A stretch of DNA of 64,000 nt from Cytophagaceae bacterium ABcell3 (GTDB lineage: Bacteria > Bacteroidota > Bacteroidia > Cytophagales > Cytophagaceae): the NCBI GenBank assembly GCA_030913385.1, contig CP133159.1, positions 4,443,001 to 4,507,000 on the forward strand, given 5' to 3'. This document shows, in pieces, positions 8,831 to 18,210 of the stretch (the first letter of the stretch is position 1; every line of letters starts with the position of its first letter). The notes below the pieces were generated by a model. That model made no database searches and had not been told where the DNA came from. It saw only the letters and a list, made by a program, of their open reading frames with translations. A program made the position numbers and the translations under genes.

Positions 8831-9667
8831 ATGAAACTCTCCAAAATACTTGTCCCAACAGATTTTTCTAAAAACTCCATCAATGCATTAGAATATGCTG
8901 TTAAGTTAGCCGAAAAACATAAGGCAGAAATCATGCTTTATCATGTATACCAAGCAGTACTGGTAAATACTGATCCAAAGCGGAATAAGGTATCTTTTGA
9001 CATACAGGAAGATGAAAAAGTAGCCAAAAACAAACTACAAAAATTGGTTACACATATACAAAGTAAGTGTGATGCTATTAAATATACTTATAAAGTCGGA
9101 ACAGGTCAGGCTATAGAAGCCGTAAAAAAAGTGGTAAAAGATGACGATATTGACATGGTCATTGCCGGAACCAGAGGTGCTGGAGCCGTAAACTCTGTAT
9201 TGTTCGGGAGCTTTACTGCGGAACTTATAGAAAGTGCACCTTGTCCTGTTTTGGCCATACCTGAGCATGCTAGGTTAACAGGTTTTTCCTCAGCAATTTT
9301 TGCAACCGAGTTTAAAGCAAAAGACATAACCTCAATTACTATTCTTTCTAATTTGCTAGCTCCATTTGACAGTCATATAAGAGTTATACATGTAGCTGAA
9401 AAGCCAGAGAAATCAATGGAAAAAATGATGCAGTTCGAAAAAGACGTGAGAGAGCGGGCTAACAAAAAAGTTAAGTTTACCTTTGAGATTGTCCGAAAGG
9501 AGCATTTTTTAGACGGACTATTGGATCAAATGACCAATCTCCCTACTGACCTGTTGGCCATGAGCACTCGTAAACGTACTTTCATAGAGAAATTGTACGA
9601 CAGAAGCATTACCAAAGTAGTAGCATATCAAAGCGAAGTACCGCTACTGGCAAGCCATGTTGACTAA
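8831..9667 (+). CDS. universal stress protein, tandem UspA domains
   Basis: A 278-residue tandem UspA protein, the fourth in this region and the only one on the plus strand. It opens with SKILVPTDFSKNSINAL. The first domain has a complete ATP-binding loop, G-T-R-G, nine residues, then G-S (about residues 113-126). The second domain (about 150-278) has only MSTRKRTFIEKLYDRS at that position, a degenerate loop. The IS3-family element ends 62 bp upstream of the start codon, so the native promoter region has probably been cut off or shortened, and transcription may now depend on the IS end or a short remaining promoter. Confidence 0.88.
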   Translation: MKLSKILVPTDFSKNSINALEYAVKLAEKHKAEIMLYHVYQAVLVNTDPKRNKVSFDIQEDEKVAKNKLQKLVTHIQSKCDAIKYTYKVGTGQAIEAVKKVVKDDDIDMVIAGTRGAGAVNSVLFGSFTAELIESAPCPVLAIPEHARLTGFSSAIFATEFKAKDITSITILSNLLAPFDSHIRVIHVAEKPEKSMEKMMQFEKDVRERANKKVKFTFEIVRKEHFLDGLLDQMTNLPTDLLAMSTRKRTFIEKLYDRSITKVVAYQSEVPLLASHVD

Positions 9668-9831
9668 AAAATTAATAGGGTTACCCGTTTAGGTATCTTA
9701 TGTGTTATTAGCTTACCTAGGCTCGCTTAGTTACTTTTTGCCTCGCCAGCAGGGCCTTACTTTCTTTCTTAGACAAAAAAACTTATTACTTCCTAGAGAC
9801 TTAAATAGGTAATCCTAAATATTAAATTCAT

Positions 9832-9863
9832 AGCAAAACGATATTCAAACCTATCGTTTTGCT
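9832..9863 (-). terminator. hairpin terminator after the beta-CASP hydrolase gene
   Basis: An 11-bp perfect stem, AGCAAAACGAT / ATCGTTTTGCT, with a 10-nt loop. It lies 29 bp beyond the stop of the minus-strand hydrolase gene. The plus-strand UspA gene ends at 9667, so the hairpin could serve both converging genes. Confidence 0.6.
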
Positions 9864-9891
9864 ACTGAACCATCAGCTTCATAGAACCTTT

Positions 9892-11256
9892 CTAGATTTC
9901 ATAATCCTTATTCATTTCTGCCACTTCACAATCTAAAGCATGTTTATTTATTATCATATCTCTCAATGCAAGAGCAGCTTTAGGCTCTCCATGGTTAAGA
10001 AGTATCTTTTGAGGGTGTTTCTCAAAAGCCCCGACCCAGTCTAACAATTCATCTTGTCCTGCATGCCCCGACAATCCCCCAATAGTCTTGATTTCAGCCT
10101 TAACAGGATAGTACTTTCCATGAATTTTTATTTCGCTCGCCCCTTCCAACAAATGTCGTCCTCTAGTACCTTCTGCCTGATACCCTGACAATAAAATAGT
10201 GTTATTAGGATTGTTAAGCCAAGCCTTTAAATACTCTAAGATTCTCCCTCCGGTAATCATGCCACTGCCAGCAATTACAATTTTGTTTTGTACACTATTA
10301 ATAACCTTATAGGTAGTTTTGATGTCCCGCACAATGACTACTTTTTGCTTCATATCATTGATATCCTCATCCGATAGCCTGTGCCAAGTGCCATTGCGCC
10401 AAAAGACCTCCGTTACATCTGCCGCCATAGGGCTATCCAGAAATACTGGCACGTCAGGTATCTTATTCTGCTTCTTTAACCTGTTAATCCTCACCATAAG
10501 TTCTTGTGCGCGCTCTACTGTAAACCCGGGAATGGCAAGGCTTCCTTTCTTCCTCAAGGTGTCATTGATTATTTCAGACAAAATTTCGTCTGTACTAGCT
10601 TCAGGATGAGCCCTATCACCATAAGTAGACTCCATCACAAGCAGGTCTGCCTCCTTAGGGACCACTGATGGGTAGAGGTATAAAGGAGATTTGCGTCCTA
10701 GATCACCTGAAAAAACCAACTTCTTGCCCCCTACCTGCATTTCTATAAGTGCCGAACCGATAATGTGCCCACTATGCCTAAAACAAAACTTCACCTCTGG
10801 AAAAAGCTCTATCCACTCTCCTTCACGTTTCATTTCAAAGTGCCTCAGGGATTTTTCAACATCTCCCACTGTATATAAAGGAAGCGCAGGGTGATGTTTA
10901 GAAAAGCCCTCGTTATTGGCAAGCTCCGCTTCTTCCTCTTGAATTTTTCCTGAGTCAAGTAAAATAATAAAGGTCAAGTCTCGCGTGGGTTCTGTACAGT
11001 AAATTTTACCTTTAAACCCCTGTTTTACCAACAAAGGAAAGTATCCGGAATGGTCGAGGTGTGCATGAGTAAGCAGTACAGCATCAATTTCCTCAGGAGC
11101 AACCGGAAAAGGCTCCCTGTTCATCAGCCTTAGTTGTTTAAGTCCCTGAAACAAGCCGCAGTCAATAAGTATTTTATGCGACTTGTACTCCACAAGTGTT
11201 TTGGAACCGGTTACAGTACCCGCTCCTCCAGGGAAAGAGATCTTTATTTTATCCAT
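9892..11256 (-). CDS. MBL-fold / beta-CASP hydrolase (putative RNA-processing exonuclease)
   Basis: A 454-residue cytoplasmic metallo-beta-lactamase protein with an inserted beta-CASP domain, as in the Ysh1/CPSF73 and bacterial YhfI-like RNases. Metal-binding motifs are visible: HAHLDH at residues 64-69 (motif 2), H164 in SGHIIGSA (motif 3), D185 in FSGDLGR (motif 4), and beta-CASP motifs DSPMAADV, GSGMITGGR and LSGHAGQ. All expected ligands are present, so it should be an active di-zinc nuclease on RNA or a related phosphodiester substrate. It is divergent from the cation diffusion facilitator gene. In other bacteria such proteins sit beside UspA and PEP synthase genes in low-energy or stress clusters, as here. 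Confidence 0.88.
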   Translation of the reverse strand: MDKIKISFPGGAGTVTGSKTLVEYKSHKILIDCGLFQGLKQLRLMNREPFPVAPEEIDAVLLTHAHLDHSGYFPLLVKQGFKGKIYCTEPTRDLTFIILLDSGKIQEEEAELANNEGFSKHHPALPLYTVGDVEKSLRHFEMKREGEWIELFPEVKFCFRHSGHIIGSALIEMQVGGKKLVFSGDLGRKSPLYLYPSVVPKEADLLVMESTYGDRAHPEASTDEILSEIINDTLRKKGSLAIPGFTVERAQELMVRINRLKKQNKIPDVPVFLDSPMAADVTEVFWRNGTWHRLSDEDINDMKQKVVIVRDIKTTYKVINSVQNKIVIAGSGMITGGRILEYLKAWLNNPNNTILLSGYQAEGTRGRHLLEGASEIKIHGKYYPVKAEIKTIGGLSGHAGQDELLDWVGAFEKHPQKILLNHGEPKAALALRDMIINKHALDCEVAEMNKDYEI

Positions 11257-11285
11257 GCCGGAAATTTAAAAATTTAATGGTCTAT

Positions 11286-11298
11286 TACAATTATTGTA
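11286..11298. promoter_or_regulatory. palindrome TACAAT-t-ATTGTA between divergent genes
   Basis: A perfect 6-1-6 palindrome lies between the divergent hydrolase (start 11256) and CDF transporter (start 11327) genes. It is 30 bp from one start codon and 29 bp from the other, a position suited to a shared operator. No known regulator was matched, and chance is possible in AT-rich DNA. Confidence 0.3.
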
Positions 11299-11326
11299 CG
11301 TAGTTTTAAACCATAAATCCGAAAAT

Positions 11327-12208
11327 ATGGAAGAAAAAATACATCCATCGGACAAAGGGATTCAAACATCAGTTATTGGAATTGTTGCAGGTTTTTTTCT
11401 TGCTGTCATTAAAGGGGTAGCAGGTGTACTTGGCCACTCCCAAGCGTTAGTGGCTGATGCTGTAGAATCTGCCGCCGATGTTTTTACTTCCGTAATAGTG
11501 ATCATTGGGCTGAAAGTTTCTGCCAAAGAGCCAGACGAAAATCACCCGTATGGCCATGGCAAAGCGGAACCAGTAGCCGGTATCGTAATATCCTTCTTCA
11601 TGATAGGGGCTGCTATTTACATTTGTATTGAAAGCATCAGGCATATAATGACGCCCCATGAATTGCCCAGACCTTATACATTAGTGGTTCTTCTCGTAGT
11701 GGTCTTCATCAAGGAACTGCTTTACAGGTATGTCATCAAAATAGGTCATGAAACAGAAAGTAGCGCTGTGAAAGCTGATGCTTGGCACCACCGTAGCGAT
11801 GCGATCACCTCTGCTGCTGCATTTATAGGAATAACCATAGCACTCATTGGTGGCGAAGGTTATGAAAGCGCAGACGATTGGGCTGCTTTGTTTGCCGCTG
11901 CCATTATCCTTTACAATGCATGGACGATCTTCACCCCCGCCTTTGCTGAGATTTTAGACACAGCCCCTCCACCAGAGCTGAATGAGCAAACAAAACAAAT
12001 TGCCGCTCAAATCGAAGGCGTTGAAGGCTTGGATAAGTGCTTTGTGCGAAAAATGGGTTTTGAGTATTATATAGACTTACATGTTTTGGTAAATGGAGAA
12101 AAAAGTGTCAGGGAAGGCCATGACATAGCCCACAAAGTAAAAGATGTTTTAAAGCAAGAAAATCCCAGGATCCGGGATGTATTGGTACATATAGAACCTG
12201 CTGATTAA
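11327..12208 (+). CDS. cation diffusion facilitator family transporter
   Basis: A 293-residue inner membrane metal/proton antiporter of the CDF family, exporting divalent cations such as Zn, Fe or Mn. The ATG at 11327 (MEEKIHPSDKG) is chosen over an in-frame TTG at 11294. Six membrane segments are readable. The metal-site pattern is D(A)VES(A)AD in helix 2 and HHRSD(A) in helix 5, with the HPYGHGKAEP loop typical of the family. The last 85 residues form the cytoplasmic ferredoxin-like dimer domain (VEGLDKCFVRKMG, HVLVNGEKSVREGHDIA). The barrel protein gene starts directly after its stop codon, so the two form an operon. Confidence 0.9.
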   Translation: MEEKIHPSDKGIQTSVIGIVAGFFLAVIKGVAGVLGHSQALVADAVESAADVFTSVIVIIGLKVSAKEPDENHPYGHGKAEPVAGIVISFFMIGAAIYICIESIRHIMTPHELPRPYTLVVLLVVVFIKELLYRYVIKIGHETESSAVKADAWHHRSDAITSAAAFIGITIALIGGEGYESADDWAALFAAAIILYNAWTIFTPAFAEILDTAPPPELNEQTKQIAAQIEGVEGLDKCFVRKMGFEYYIDLHVLVNGEKSVREGHDIAHKVKDVLKQENPRIRDVLVHIEPAD

Positions 12209-13261
12209 ATGAAAAAACTTTTCGCCTTACTTATTTTTTTAGGAACAGTTAATCCCGCAATAGCCCAATTACCAGAAATAAACACCCAAATTTTTGCAGA
12301 TATTTATTATGGGTATGATGCTGCACGTCCTGCTATACACGAACGTCCAGGTTTTATTTTTAACCACAAGCGTCATAATGAAGTCAACTTAAACTTGGGG
12401 CTAATAAAATTCTCAACAGAAAACGAGCATTACAGAGCCAATATAGGACTTATGGCCGGAAACTATGCCCAATATAACTTAGCACATGAACCTATCTTGC
12501 TAAGGCATGTTTTTGAAGCCAATGCAGGAGTAAAGCTTTACGACAATCTTTGGCTAGATGCAGGCATTCTACCATCCTACATGGGTTTTGAAAGTGCTAT
12601 TTCCTCAGAAAATTTAACCCTTACAAGATCATTGGCAGCGGAAAACTCTCCATATTATATTTCAGGGGCTAGTCTTTCTTGGAAACCTGACACCTCCCTG
12701 ACCCTAGCGGTATACCTTATGAACGGTTGGCAACGCATACAAAGAATACCAGGCAATCAACGCCCCCACTTCGGAACTCAAGTAACCTATTCTCCATCTG
12801 ACAAGTTTACACTTAACTGGAGTACATTTTTAGGTTCTGACCATCCTGATGACTACGAAAGGTTACGGATCTTCAACAATTTTTATGGAATATGGTCTCC
12901 AACAAAGAAACTCTCGCTCATAGGCGGTTTAGACATCGGGCATGAAAAAATTTTAGATGAATACTTCCGATGGTTTACGCCTGTTGTCATTGGCCAATAC
13001 AAACTTTCTCAAACGTTGGCTACCGCCATACGTGCAGAATATTTTCATGACCGTTCGAACATTATTATAGATAAGCCAGCCGGCGTCAATATGGTAGGTT
13101 TATCTATAAATATTGATTATCATATCTCAGAAACTGTTTTAGCAAGACTAGAAGGTCGGAACTTTTACAACACGGATCCAGTTTTTGCTTTCGAAGAAGA
13201 CAGAAGAGACAACTATTTTATGGCTACGGCTTCCTTAGCCGTAAATATCAACAAGAAATAA
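12209..13261 (+). CDS. outer membrane beta-barrel protein (BBP2-type putative porin)
   Basis: 350 residues with a clear signal peptide (MKKLFALLIFLGTVNPAIAQ). The rest is a run of amphipathic strands with aromatic girdle residues, as in the putative beta-barrel porin-2 (OmpL-like, BBP2) family: FADIYYGYD near the start, VNLNLGLIKFS, NLWLDAGILPSYMGFES and a terminal strand ending in a hydrophobic pattern. It should form a pore in the outer membrane. It begins at the base after the CDF transporter stop codon (TAA-ATG), so the two are probably co-translated and may act together in metal efflux or uptake, although the substrate is not shown. Confidence 0.8.
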   Translation: MKKLFALLIFLGTVNPAIAQLPEINTQIFADIYYGYDAARPAIHERPGFIFNHKRHNEVNLNLGLIKFSTENEHYRANIGLMAGNYAQYNLAHEPILLRHVFEANAGVKLYDNLWLDAGILPSYMGFESAISSENLTLTRSLAAENSPYYISGASLSWKPDTSLTLAVYLMNGWQRIQRIPGNQRPHFGTQVTYSPSDKFTLNWSTFLGSDHPDDYERLRIFNNFYGIWSPTKKLSLIGGLDIGHEKILDEYFRWFTPVVIGQYKLSQTLATAIRAEYFHDRSNIIIDKPAGVNMVGLSINIDYHISETVLARLEGRNFYNTDPVFAFEEDRRDNYFMATASLAVNINKK

Positions 13262-13264
13262 TAA

Positions 13265-13305
13265 AAGCCTGGATAAAGTCTAAAAGCTAGACCTTACACA
13301 GGCTT
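13265..13305. terminator. bidirectional hairpin terminator
   Basis: Arms AAGCCTG and CAGGCTT flank a second inner hairpin (GTCTA / TAGAC), followed by a T-run at 13311-13315. It lies between the convergent porin and PEP synthase genes. Confidence 0.65.
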
Positions 13306-13324
13306 GGCGGTTTTTGTTCGGAAT

Positions 13325-15766
13325 TTATAAACCAGTATTAAGCACTTTTATTTCAAGTTCATCAAGTTCTTCTACACCTTTTTGCACGGCATCTTCGGCA
13401 GCTTTAATATTAGAGATGCCTTTTAACAACGCATCTGAGTTGAAAGAAATGCTATCAATACCCTGGCGGACCAAAAACCTTGCAAATTCAGGGAAGTCAC
13501 TAGGCGCCTGTCCGCACAGACCTATTTTCTTACCTGCATTCTTGGCGGCTCGAATGACCATAGAGATCATCTTCTTGGCAGCAAGGTCATTCTCATTGAA
13601 CAACTCGCTGACTGTAGAAGAATCACGGTCAATTCCAAGCGTCAATTGGGTGAGGTCGTTGGAACCTATAGAGAACCCATCAAATATTTCAGCAAACTCC
13701 CTTGCCAAAAGCACATTAGAAGGAAGCTCTGCCATAACATACACCTCCAGGCCATTTTCCCCCTGACGCAAACCATAATGCTTCATGATATCAAGCACCT
13801 TTCTCCCCTCTTCTACCGTACGACAAAAAGGAACCATCAGCTTGACATTGTGCAATCCCATTTCATCCCTAACCTTTTTCATAGCCCTACATTCCAAGCC
13901 AAATCCTTCCTTATAGGCTTCACTGTAGTATCTTGAGGCACCCCTAAACCCTAGCATTGGATTTTCTTCTTTTGGCTCAAAATCAGATCCACCTATCAAA
14001 TTGGCATACTCATTAGTCTTAAAGTCACTCATTCGCACGATAACCTCTTTAGGGTAAAAAGCTGCTGCTATAGTACCTACCGCACGTGCAAGGGTGTCCA
14101 CAAAATACTCCTTCTTATCAGGATAATGATGTGTGATCTGCTCTATTTGCTCTTTGACAGATTCATCTTTAAGCTCATCAAACTTTACCAATGCCATTGG
14201 GTGCACCTGAATGGAATTATTGATAATAAACTCAAGCCTCATTAACCCTACACCATTGTTAGGGTAAGCGGCAAGCTTAAATGCTTTATCAGGATCACCG
14301 ATAATAAACTTGACTTCTGTGTCAGGCATGTCAGACTTGTTGATTTCCGTAACATGCTCCTCAAAATCCAGCTTTCCTTCATAGATAATTCCATTGGTAC
14401 CATCTTCACAACTAACCGTCACCCATTCTCCATCTTTAATATTATCAGTGGCTCCCGCAGCGCCTACCACCGCCAATGCACCCAGCTCTCTGGCTACAAT
14501 AGCCGCATGACTGGTACGGCCACCTTTGTTGGTAACAATAGCCGAGGCCTTTTTCAGTATAGGGTCCCAGTCAGGGTTGGTAATTTCTGTTATCAATATT
14601 TCCCCTTTTTGCAATAAGTGCGCATCTTTCGGGGAGTCCAAGATTCTTGCAATGCCAGAAACGACTCTATTGCCTATACCTTTTCCCTTAGCTAACACTT
14701 TCCCTTCTTCCTTAAGCGAATATTCGCTGATTTTCAAAGTAGAGGTCACTTGGCTGTGCACAGTCTCAGGTCTTGCTTGGACAATGAAGATTTCTCCCGT
14801 CATACCATCTTTTGCCCACTCAATGTCCATAGGCTTTTGATAGTGTTCTTCTATAATGACAGACCACTTGGCAACAGTCAAAATTTCCTCATCAGAAAGT
14901 ACATATTGCTCTGCTTTTTCAGCAGGTGTATCAATATTTGCCGTACTGTTACGTCCATCCTTGTCCGTAACATATATCATAGTGCGCTGTTTGGCACCTG
15001 GTTTTTTATTAATAATGGCATTATACCCCTCTTTAAGTGTTGGCTTGAACACGTAAAACTCATCTGGGTCAACAGCACCTTGGACTACGTTTTCGCCAAG
15101 CCCCCATGCCCCGGTGATCAAAACGGCATCCTTAAATCCAGACTCAGGATCAATAGTAAAGCACACACCTGCACTAGATAAGTCACTTCTTACCATTTTT
15201 TGTACACCTATAGAAAGGGCCACCTGTAAATGTTCAAATCCATGATGGTGTCTGTACTTGATAGCCCTGTTTGTAAAAAGTGAAGCATAGCACTTCAGGC
15301 AAGTTTCCAGCAATTGTTCTTCCCCAAAAATATTGAGATAAGACTCATGCTGACCAGCAAAGCTAGCGTGTGGCAAATCTTCGGCCGTAGCACTGCTTCT
15401 CACTGCCACTTGTATTTCACTGTCATACTTGTCACACAAACTTCTGTAAGCCTTGCGGATATCCTCGGCAATATCGTCAGGTATATCACACTTAAGAATT
15501 TCAGTCCTTATCCTTTCACCAATATCATTTAAGTTTGAAAACTCCTCAGTATCAAGTTCTGAAAGAATTGATTCAATTACAGGCTCTAAATTATTCTTTT
15601 CAAGAAAAATCCTCCAGGCATGGGCTGTCGTAGCAAACCCATCTGGGACATTAACCCCCTTGGAAGCCAAATTGCGGTACATCTCCCCTAGCGAGGAATT
15701 TTTCCCACCTGTATCAGCCAAATTATTAAGGTCTATGTCTTCAAACTTAAGGATATACGGTTTCAT
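13325..15766 (-). CDS. ppsA: phosphoenolpyruvate synthase
   Basis: 813 residues, the normal length for PEP synthase (pyruvate + ATP + water to PEP + AMP + phosphate), a gluconeogenic enzyme. The N-terminal ATP-grasp domain (about 1-340) has VRSSATAEDLPHASFAGQ and ITGAWGLGENVVQG. The swivelling phosphohistidine domain has GGRTSHAAIVARELG with the catalytic His near residue 418. The C-terminal PEP/pyruvate barrel has MVPFCRTVEEG, GSNDLTQLTLGIDRDS and GLCGQAPSD. All catalytic segments are present. Its proximity to UspA, beta-CASP and DUF2267 genes fits carbon flux control under stress. Another HPr-like phosphotransfer enzyme is unlikely, given the full three-domain order. Confidence 0.93.
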   Translation of the reverse strand: MKPYILKFEDIDLNNLADTGGKNSSLGEMYRNLASKGVNVPDGFATTAHAWRIFLEKNNLEPVIESILSELDTEEFSNLNDIGERIRTEILKCDIPDDIAEDIRKAYRSLCDKYDSEIQVAVRSSATAEDLPHASFAGQHESYLNIFGEEQLLETCLKCYASLFTNRAIKYRHHHGFEHLQVALSIGVQKMVRSDLSSAGVCFTIDPESGFKDAVLITGAWGLGENVVQGAVDPDEFYVFKPTLKEGYNAIINKKPGAKQRTMIYVTDKDGRNSTANIDTPAEKAEQYVLSDEEILTVAKWSVIIEEHYQKPMDIEWAKDGMTGEIFIVQARPETVHSQVTSTLKISEYSLKEEGKVLAKGKGIGNRVVSGIARILDSPKDAHLLQKGEILITEITNPDWDPILKKASAIVTNKGGRTSHAAIVARELGALAVVGAAGATDNIKDGEWVTVSCEDGTNGIIYEGKLDFEEHVTEINKSDMPDTEVKFIIGDPDKAFKLAAYPNNGVGLMRLEFIINNSIQVHPMALVKFDELKDESVKEQIEQITHHYPDKKEYFVDTLARAVGTIAAAFYPKEVIVRMSDFKTNEYANLIGGSDFEPKEENPMLGFRGASRYYSEAYKEGFGLECRAMKKVRDEMGLHNVKLMVPFCRTVEEGRKVLDIMKHYGLRQGENGLEVYVMAELPSNVLLAREFAEIFDGFSIGSNDLTQLTLGIDRDSSTVSELFNENDLAAKKMISMVIRAAKNAGKKIGLCGQAPSDFPEFARFLVRQGIDSISFNSDALLKGISNIKAAEDAVQKGVEELDELEIKVLNTGL

Positions 15767-15830
15767 AATAAGCTAAAAATTTAAATGTGCACTTAGTATT
15801 CTAATAAAATTGTATTTAATTTGTTTATCA

Positions 15831-16271
15831 TTAAGCGCACTTAAGGATTTGCTTTAAATCCTCAGGATATTGAGCTTTAATGATTTCCATCTTTGAAGCA
15901 GGAATATTAATTTCCATAAACTCAAATACCTGGCGAATGTAATTCAAGGTTTTCTCTTGGTCTGAGAAATCATAGTGAGAAAATTTTCCAGCTCTTTGAA
16001 CTACAGATTTGACAAAACTCACAGAATCTGATTCGCAAGGGTATTCTGTCATCTTCCAATCATAAATATAAATAGACTTCAAGTTTACAGGAAGACTTGA
16101 CAATACCTGCAAAGACTGGTCAAAAGAAAGGTGATCCCTTAAGGCATGGAAGACCGCTACAAGAATTCTTTTCGATTTATCTCTATCTCCAGGACATCCT
16201 AGAAATCTTGATAAAGAAAGTAGGTATTCCTGGGTTTTTGGTTTTAAGCATTGAAGTGTCATAAGCATCAA
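15831..16271 (-). CDS. DUF2267 family protein
   Basis: A 146-residue protein matching DUF2267: a helix with VAVFHALRDHLSFDQSLQVLSSLPVNLKSIYIYDWK (shortened here as ALRDHL...LPVNLKSIYI...W), then FVKSVVQRAG and a second helical repeat. The family has no firm function. Members are often encoded beside UspA, PEP synthase and ion transport genes. It lies 64 bp upstream of ppsA on the same strand, so the two may be co-transcribed. The start at 16271 gives MMLMTL; a nearby downstream ATG at 16265 is equally possible. Confidence 0.7.
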   Translation of the reverse strand: MMLMTLQCLKPKTQEYLLSLSRFLGCPGDRDKSKRILVAVFHALRDHLSFDQSLQVLSSLPVNLKSIYIYDWKMTEYPCESDSVSFVKSVVQRAGKFSHYDFSDQEKTLNYIRQVFEFMEINIPASKMEIIKAQYPEDLKQILKCA

Positions 16272-16421
16272 ATGTTTAATGGATGAAAATTCCGAACATT
16301 ACAAAGCTAAAAAGTAAACAGCAGGAAAAAGATGATGGGGGATAGCAAAAAAAATGAGATATGTCAACATCTGTTTTTTTTGTATTAAAAACATAAAAAA
16401 CTCAACCACGGTTAATTAAAC

Positions 16422-17420
16422 ATGGAATTCATATTACCACCAGTTTTAAACAATGCCAAAGGAGAAATCCGCAAAGTCGGCTTTGAACTTGAATTTGGGA
16501 AACTCGACCTCAATTCAGTGGCAGCGTGCATACAAGAGATCTATGGAGGAGAGCTTATTAAACACAACAGGTTCCTCCAGGAAATAAAAGACACATCAAA
16601 AGGCAATTTTAAACTTAAAATAGATACCAGCTTCCTGACTGAAAAGTCTTATGAAAAATTATTAATCAAAGCAGGTTTCAACCCATCTGAGGGTACCGTG
16701 CTTCAGGATATAGAAAACTTGTCAGAATATTTTGCATCTGCGGTAGTCCCTTATGAAATAGACACACCACCTGTTCCTTTAACGGAGATGGCCGAAATAG
16801 ACAAACTTCGAGAAGCGCTTTGGAAAAGAAATGCCCAAGGCACCGAAAACTCTTTCATTGCGGCCTATGCCACGCATATCAATCCAGAAGTTCCTGACCA
16901 AAAAGTAGAAGTTTTACTGAGCTATCTTAAGGCGTTTTTGCTACTTTACCCTTGGCTCTTCCAAACCTCTAAAGTAAACTTTACCAGACGCTTAACAGCT
17001 TTCATCAATCCATTTACAGAGGATTATATATCATTGGTTTTAAAAGAAAGCTATAAGCCAGATCTCAAAACATTTGCAGAAGACTACCACATATATAATC
17101 CTGATAGAAACAGGCCATTGGATCTGTATCCGATACTAGCCTGGATGGACTATGAGACTATTAACAAGTATACGGATATTGGCAATGTAAAACCACGGCC
17201 TACATTTCACTACCGCTTGCCCAATAGTATGATCAATTTCTCCAAATGGTCATTAGCTACAGAATGGAACAGGTGGGTAAGGGTAGAAAACCTAGCCCAT
17301 GACCATGTCCTTCTCCATCAGCTATGCAGGGATTATTTGGAGCTTAAAGAAAATACATTTTTAGGGTTCGAAAGTAATTGGATAAAAAAAACAGAGGAGT
17401 TGATAGATGATCGGATTTAA
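16422..17420 (+). CDS. putative amidoligase enzyme (glutamine synthetase-like COOH-NH2 ligase)
   Basis: 332 residues. The N-terminus GEIRKVGFELEFGKLD (about 12-27) matches the opening strand and catalytic Glu pair of the amidoligase family, a glutamine-synthetase-like fold that forms amide bonds using ATP. Later segments (THINPEVPD, TRRLTAFINPFTEDY, FHYRLPNS) fit the conserved His and Arg positions. The stop overlaps the start of the next gene, a class I glutamine amidotransferase, by 14 nt, so the two are translated together. Comparative genomics has reported amidoligases paired with glutamine amidotransferases and suggested roles in making modified peptides or metabolites. The substrate here is unknown. 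Confidence 0.78.
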   Translation: MEFILPPVLNNAKGEIRKVGFELEFGKLDLNSVAACIQEIYGGELIKHNRFLQEIKDTSKGNFKLKIDTSFLTEKSYEKLLIKAGFNPSEGTVLQDIENLSEYFASAVVPYEIDTPPVPLTEMAEIDKLREALWKRNAQGTENSFIAAYATHINPEVPDQKVEVLLSYLKAFLLLYPWLFQTSKVNFTRRLTAFINPFTEDYISLVLKESYKPDLKTFAEDYHIYNPDRNRPLDLYPILAWMDYETINKYTDIGNVKPRPTFHYRLPNSMINFSKWSLATEWNRWVRVENLAHDHVLLHQLCRDYLELKENTFLGFESNWIKKTEELIDDRI

Positions 17421-18210
17421 AAAACATAAACCAGTTATAGGGGTAACAGGGCCTGACAAAGGGGGAACCGTATCCTGGGTAATGACTGCATTTGCAGTTC
17501 GGCGGGCAGGTGGCAAACCAGTTAGAATAAGGCCTGCCAAAGCCCAAAGAGGGAAAAAACTTGATGGTTTGATCATTGGTGGAGGCGCAGATGTGCAACC
17601 TGGTGCTTACGAACAAGAAGGGTTTATTCAAGAATACCTCAATGAAACCCTTAAGAACAAACGTATTTCCTTTTTTGAAAGAATAAAAAGGTTTTTTCAG
17701 TTACTGTCTTTCCCCTTACTTTTTATTATCAGAAGAATATTCAGTCGTAAATCTCATAGACTAGACGAAAACAGGGACGCCCTTGAATTCAAGTTGCTAG
17801 ACCAAGCTGTAAAAAATGGCCTCCCGGTTTTAGGCATATGCAGGGGCGCCCAATTGATCAACGTCTATTTCAAAGGAACACTTCATAAAGACATCACCCC
17901 TTTTTACCTTGAAGAACCTAACAGAGAAAGCATATTCCCTGTCAAACACATTACAGTAAATGAAGGAACAAAGCTCAAGGAGATATTAAAATCAAAAGAG
18001 CTAGTAGTAAACGCGCTGCACCGCCAGGCGGTAAAAGAGCAAGGAAAAGACATTATCATTACTGCTAAAGAGAAAAACGGAGTTGTACAAGCTATAGAGT
18101 CAGCTTCACATCGCTTTATTGTTGGTGTACAGTGGCATCCAGAATACCTGCCTGGCATCAAAGCCCAAAGGAACCTTTTTTCGGCACTTGTACAGGAAAC
18201 CAGAAAATAA
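17407..18210 (+). CDS. gamma-glutamyl-gamma-aminobutyrate hydrolase family (class I glutamine amidotransferase)
   Basis: A 267-residue class I GATase-like hydrolase (peptidase C26 / PuuD type). Visible motifs are GLIIGGGADVQP near residue 55, the nucleophile elbow GICRGAQLIN with Cys145, and QWHPEY with the catalytic His near residue 244. An insertion (about 75-115) has a hydrophobic, basic stretch FPLLFIIRRIFSRK that might dock to the membrane. The start overlaps the amidoligase stop by 14 nt. It probably hydrolyses gamma-glutamyl amide bonds, or supplies or removes the group that the amidoligase adds. PuuD function in putrescine catabolism is possible, but no other puu genes are near. Confidence 0.85.
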   Translation: MIGFKKHKPVIGVTGPDKGGTVSWVMTAFAVRRAGGKPVRIRPAKAQRGKKLDGLIIGGGADVQPGAYEQEGFIQEYLNETLKNKRISFFERIKRFFQLLSFPLLFIIRRIFSRKSHRLDENRDALEFKLLDQAVKNGLPVLGICRGAQLINVYFKGTLHKDITPFYLEEPNRESIFPVKHITVNEGTKLKEILKSKELVVNALHRQAVKEQGKDIIITAKEKNGVVQAIESASHRFIVGVQWHPEYLPGIKAQRNLFSALVQETRK

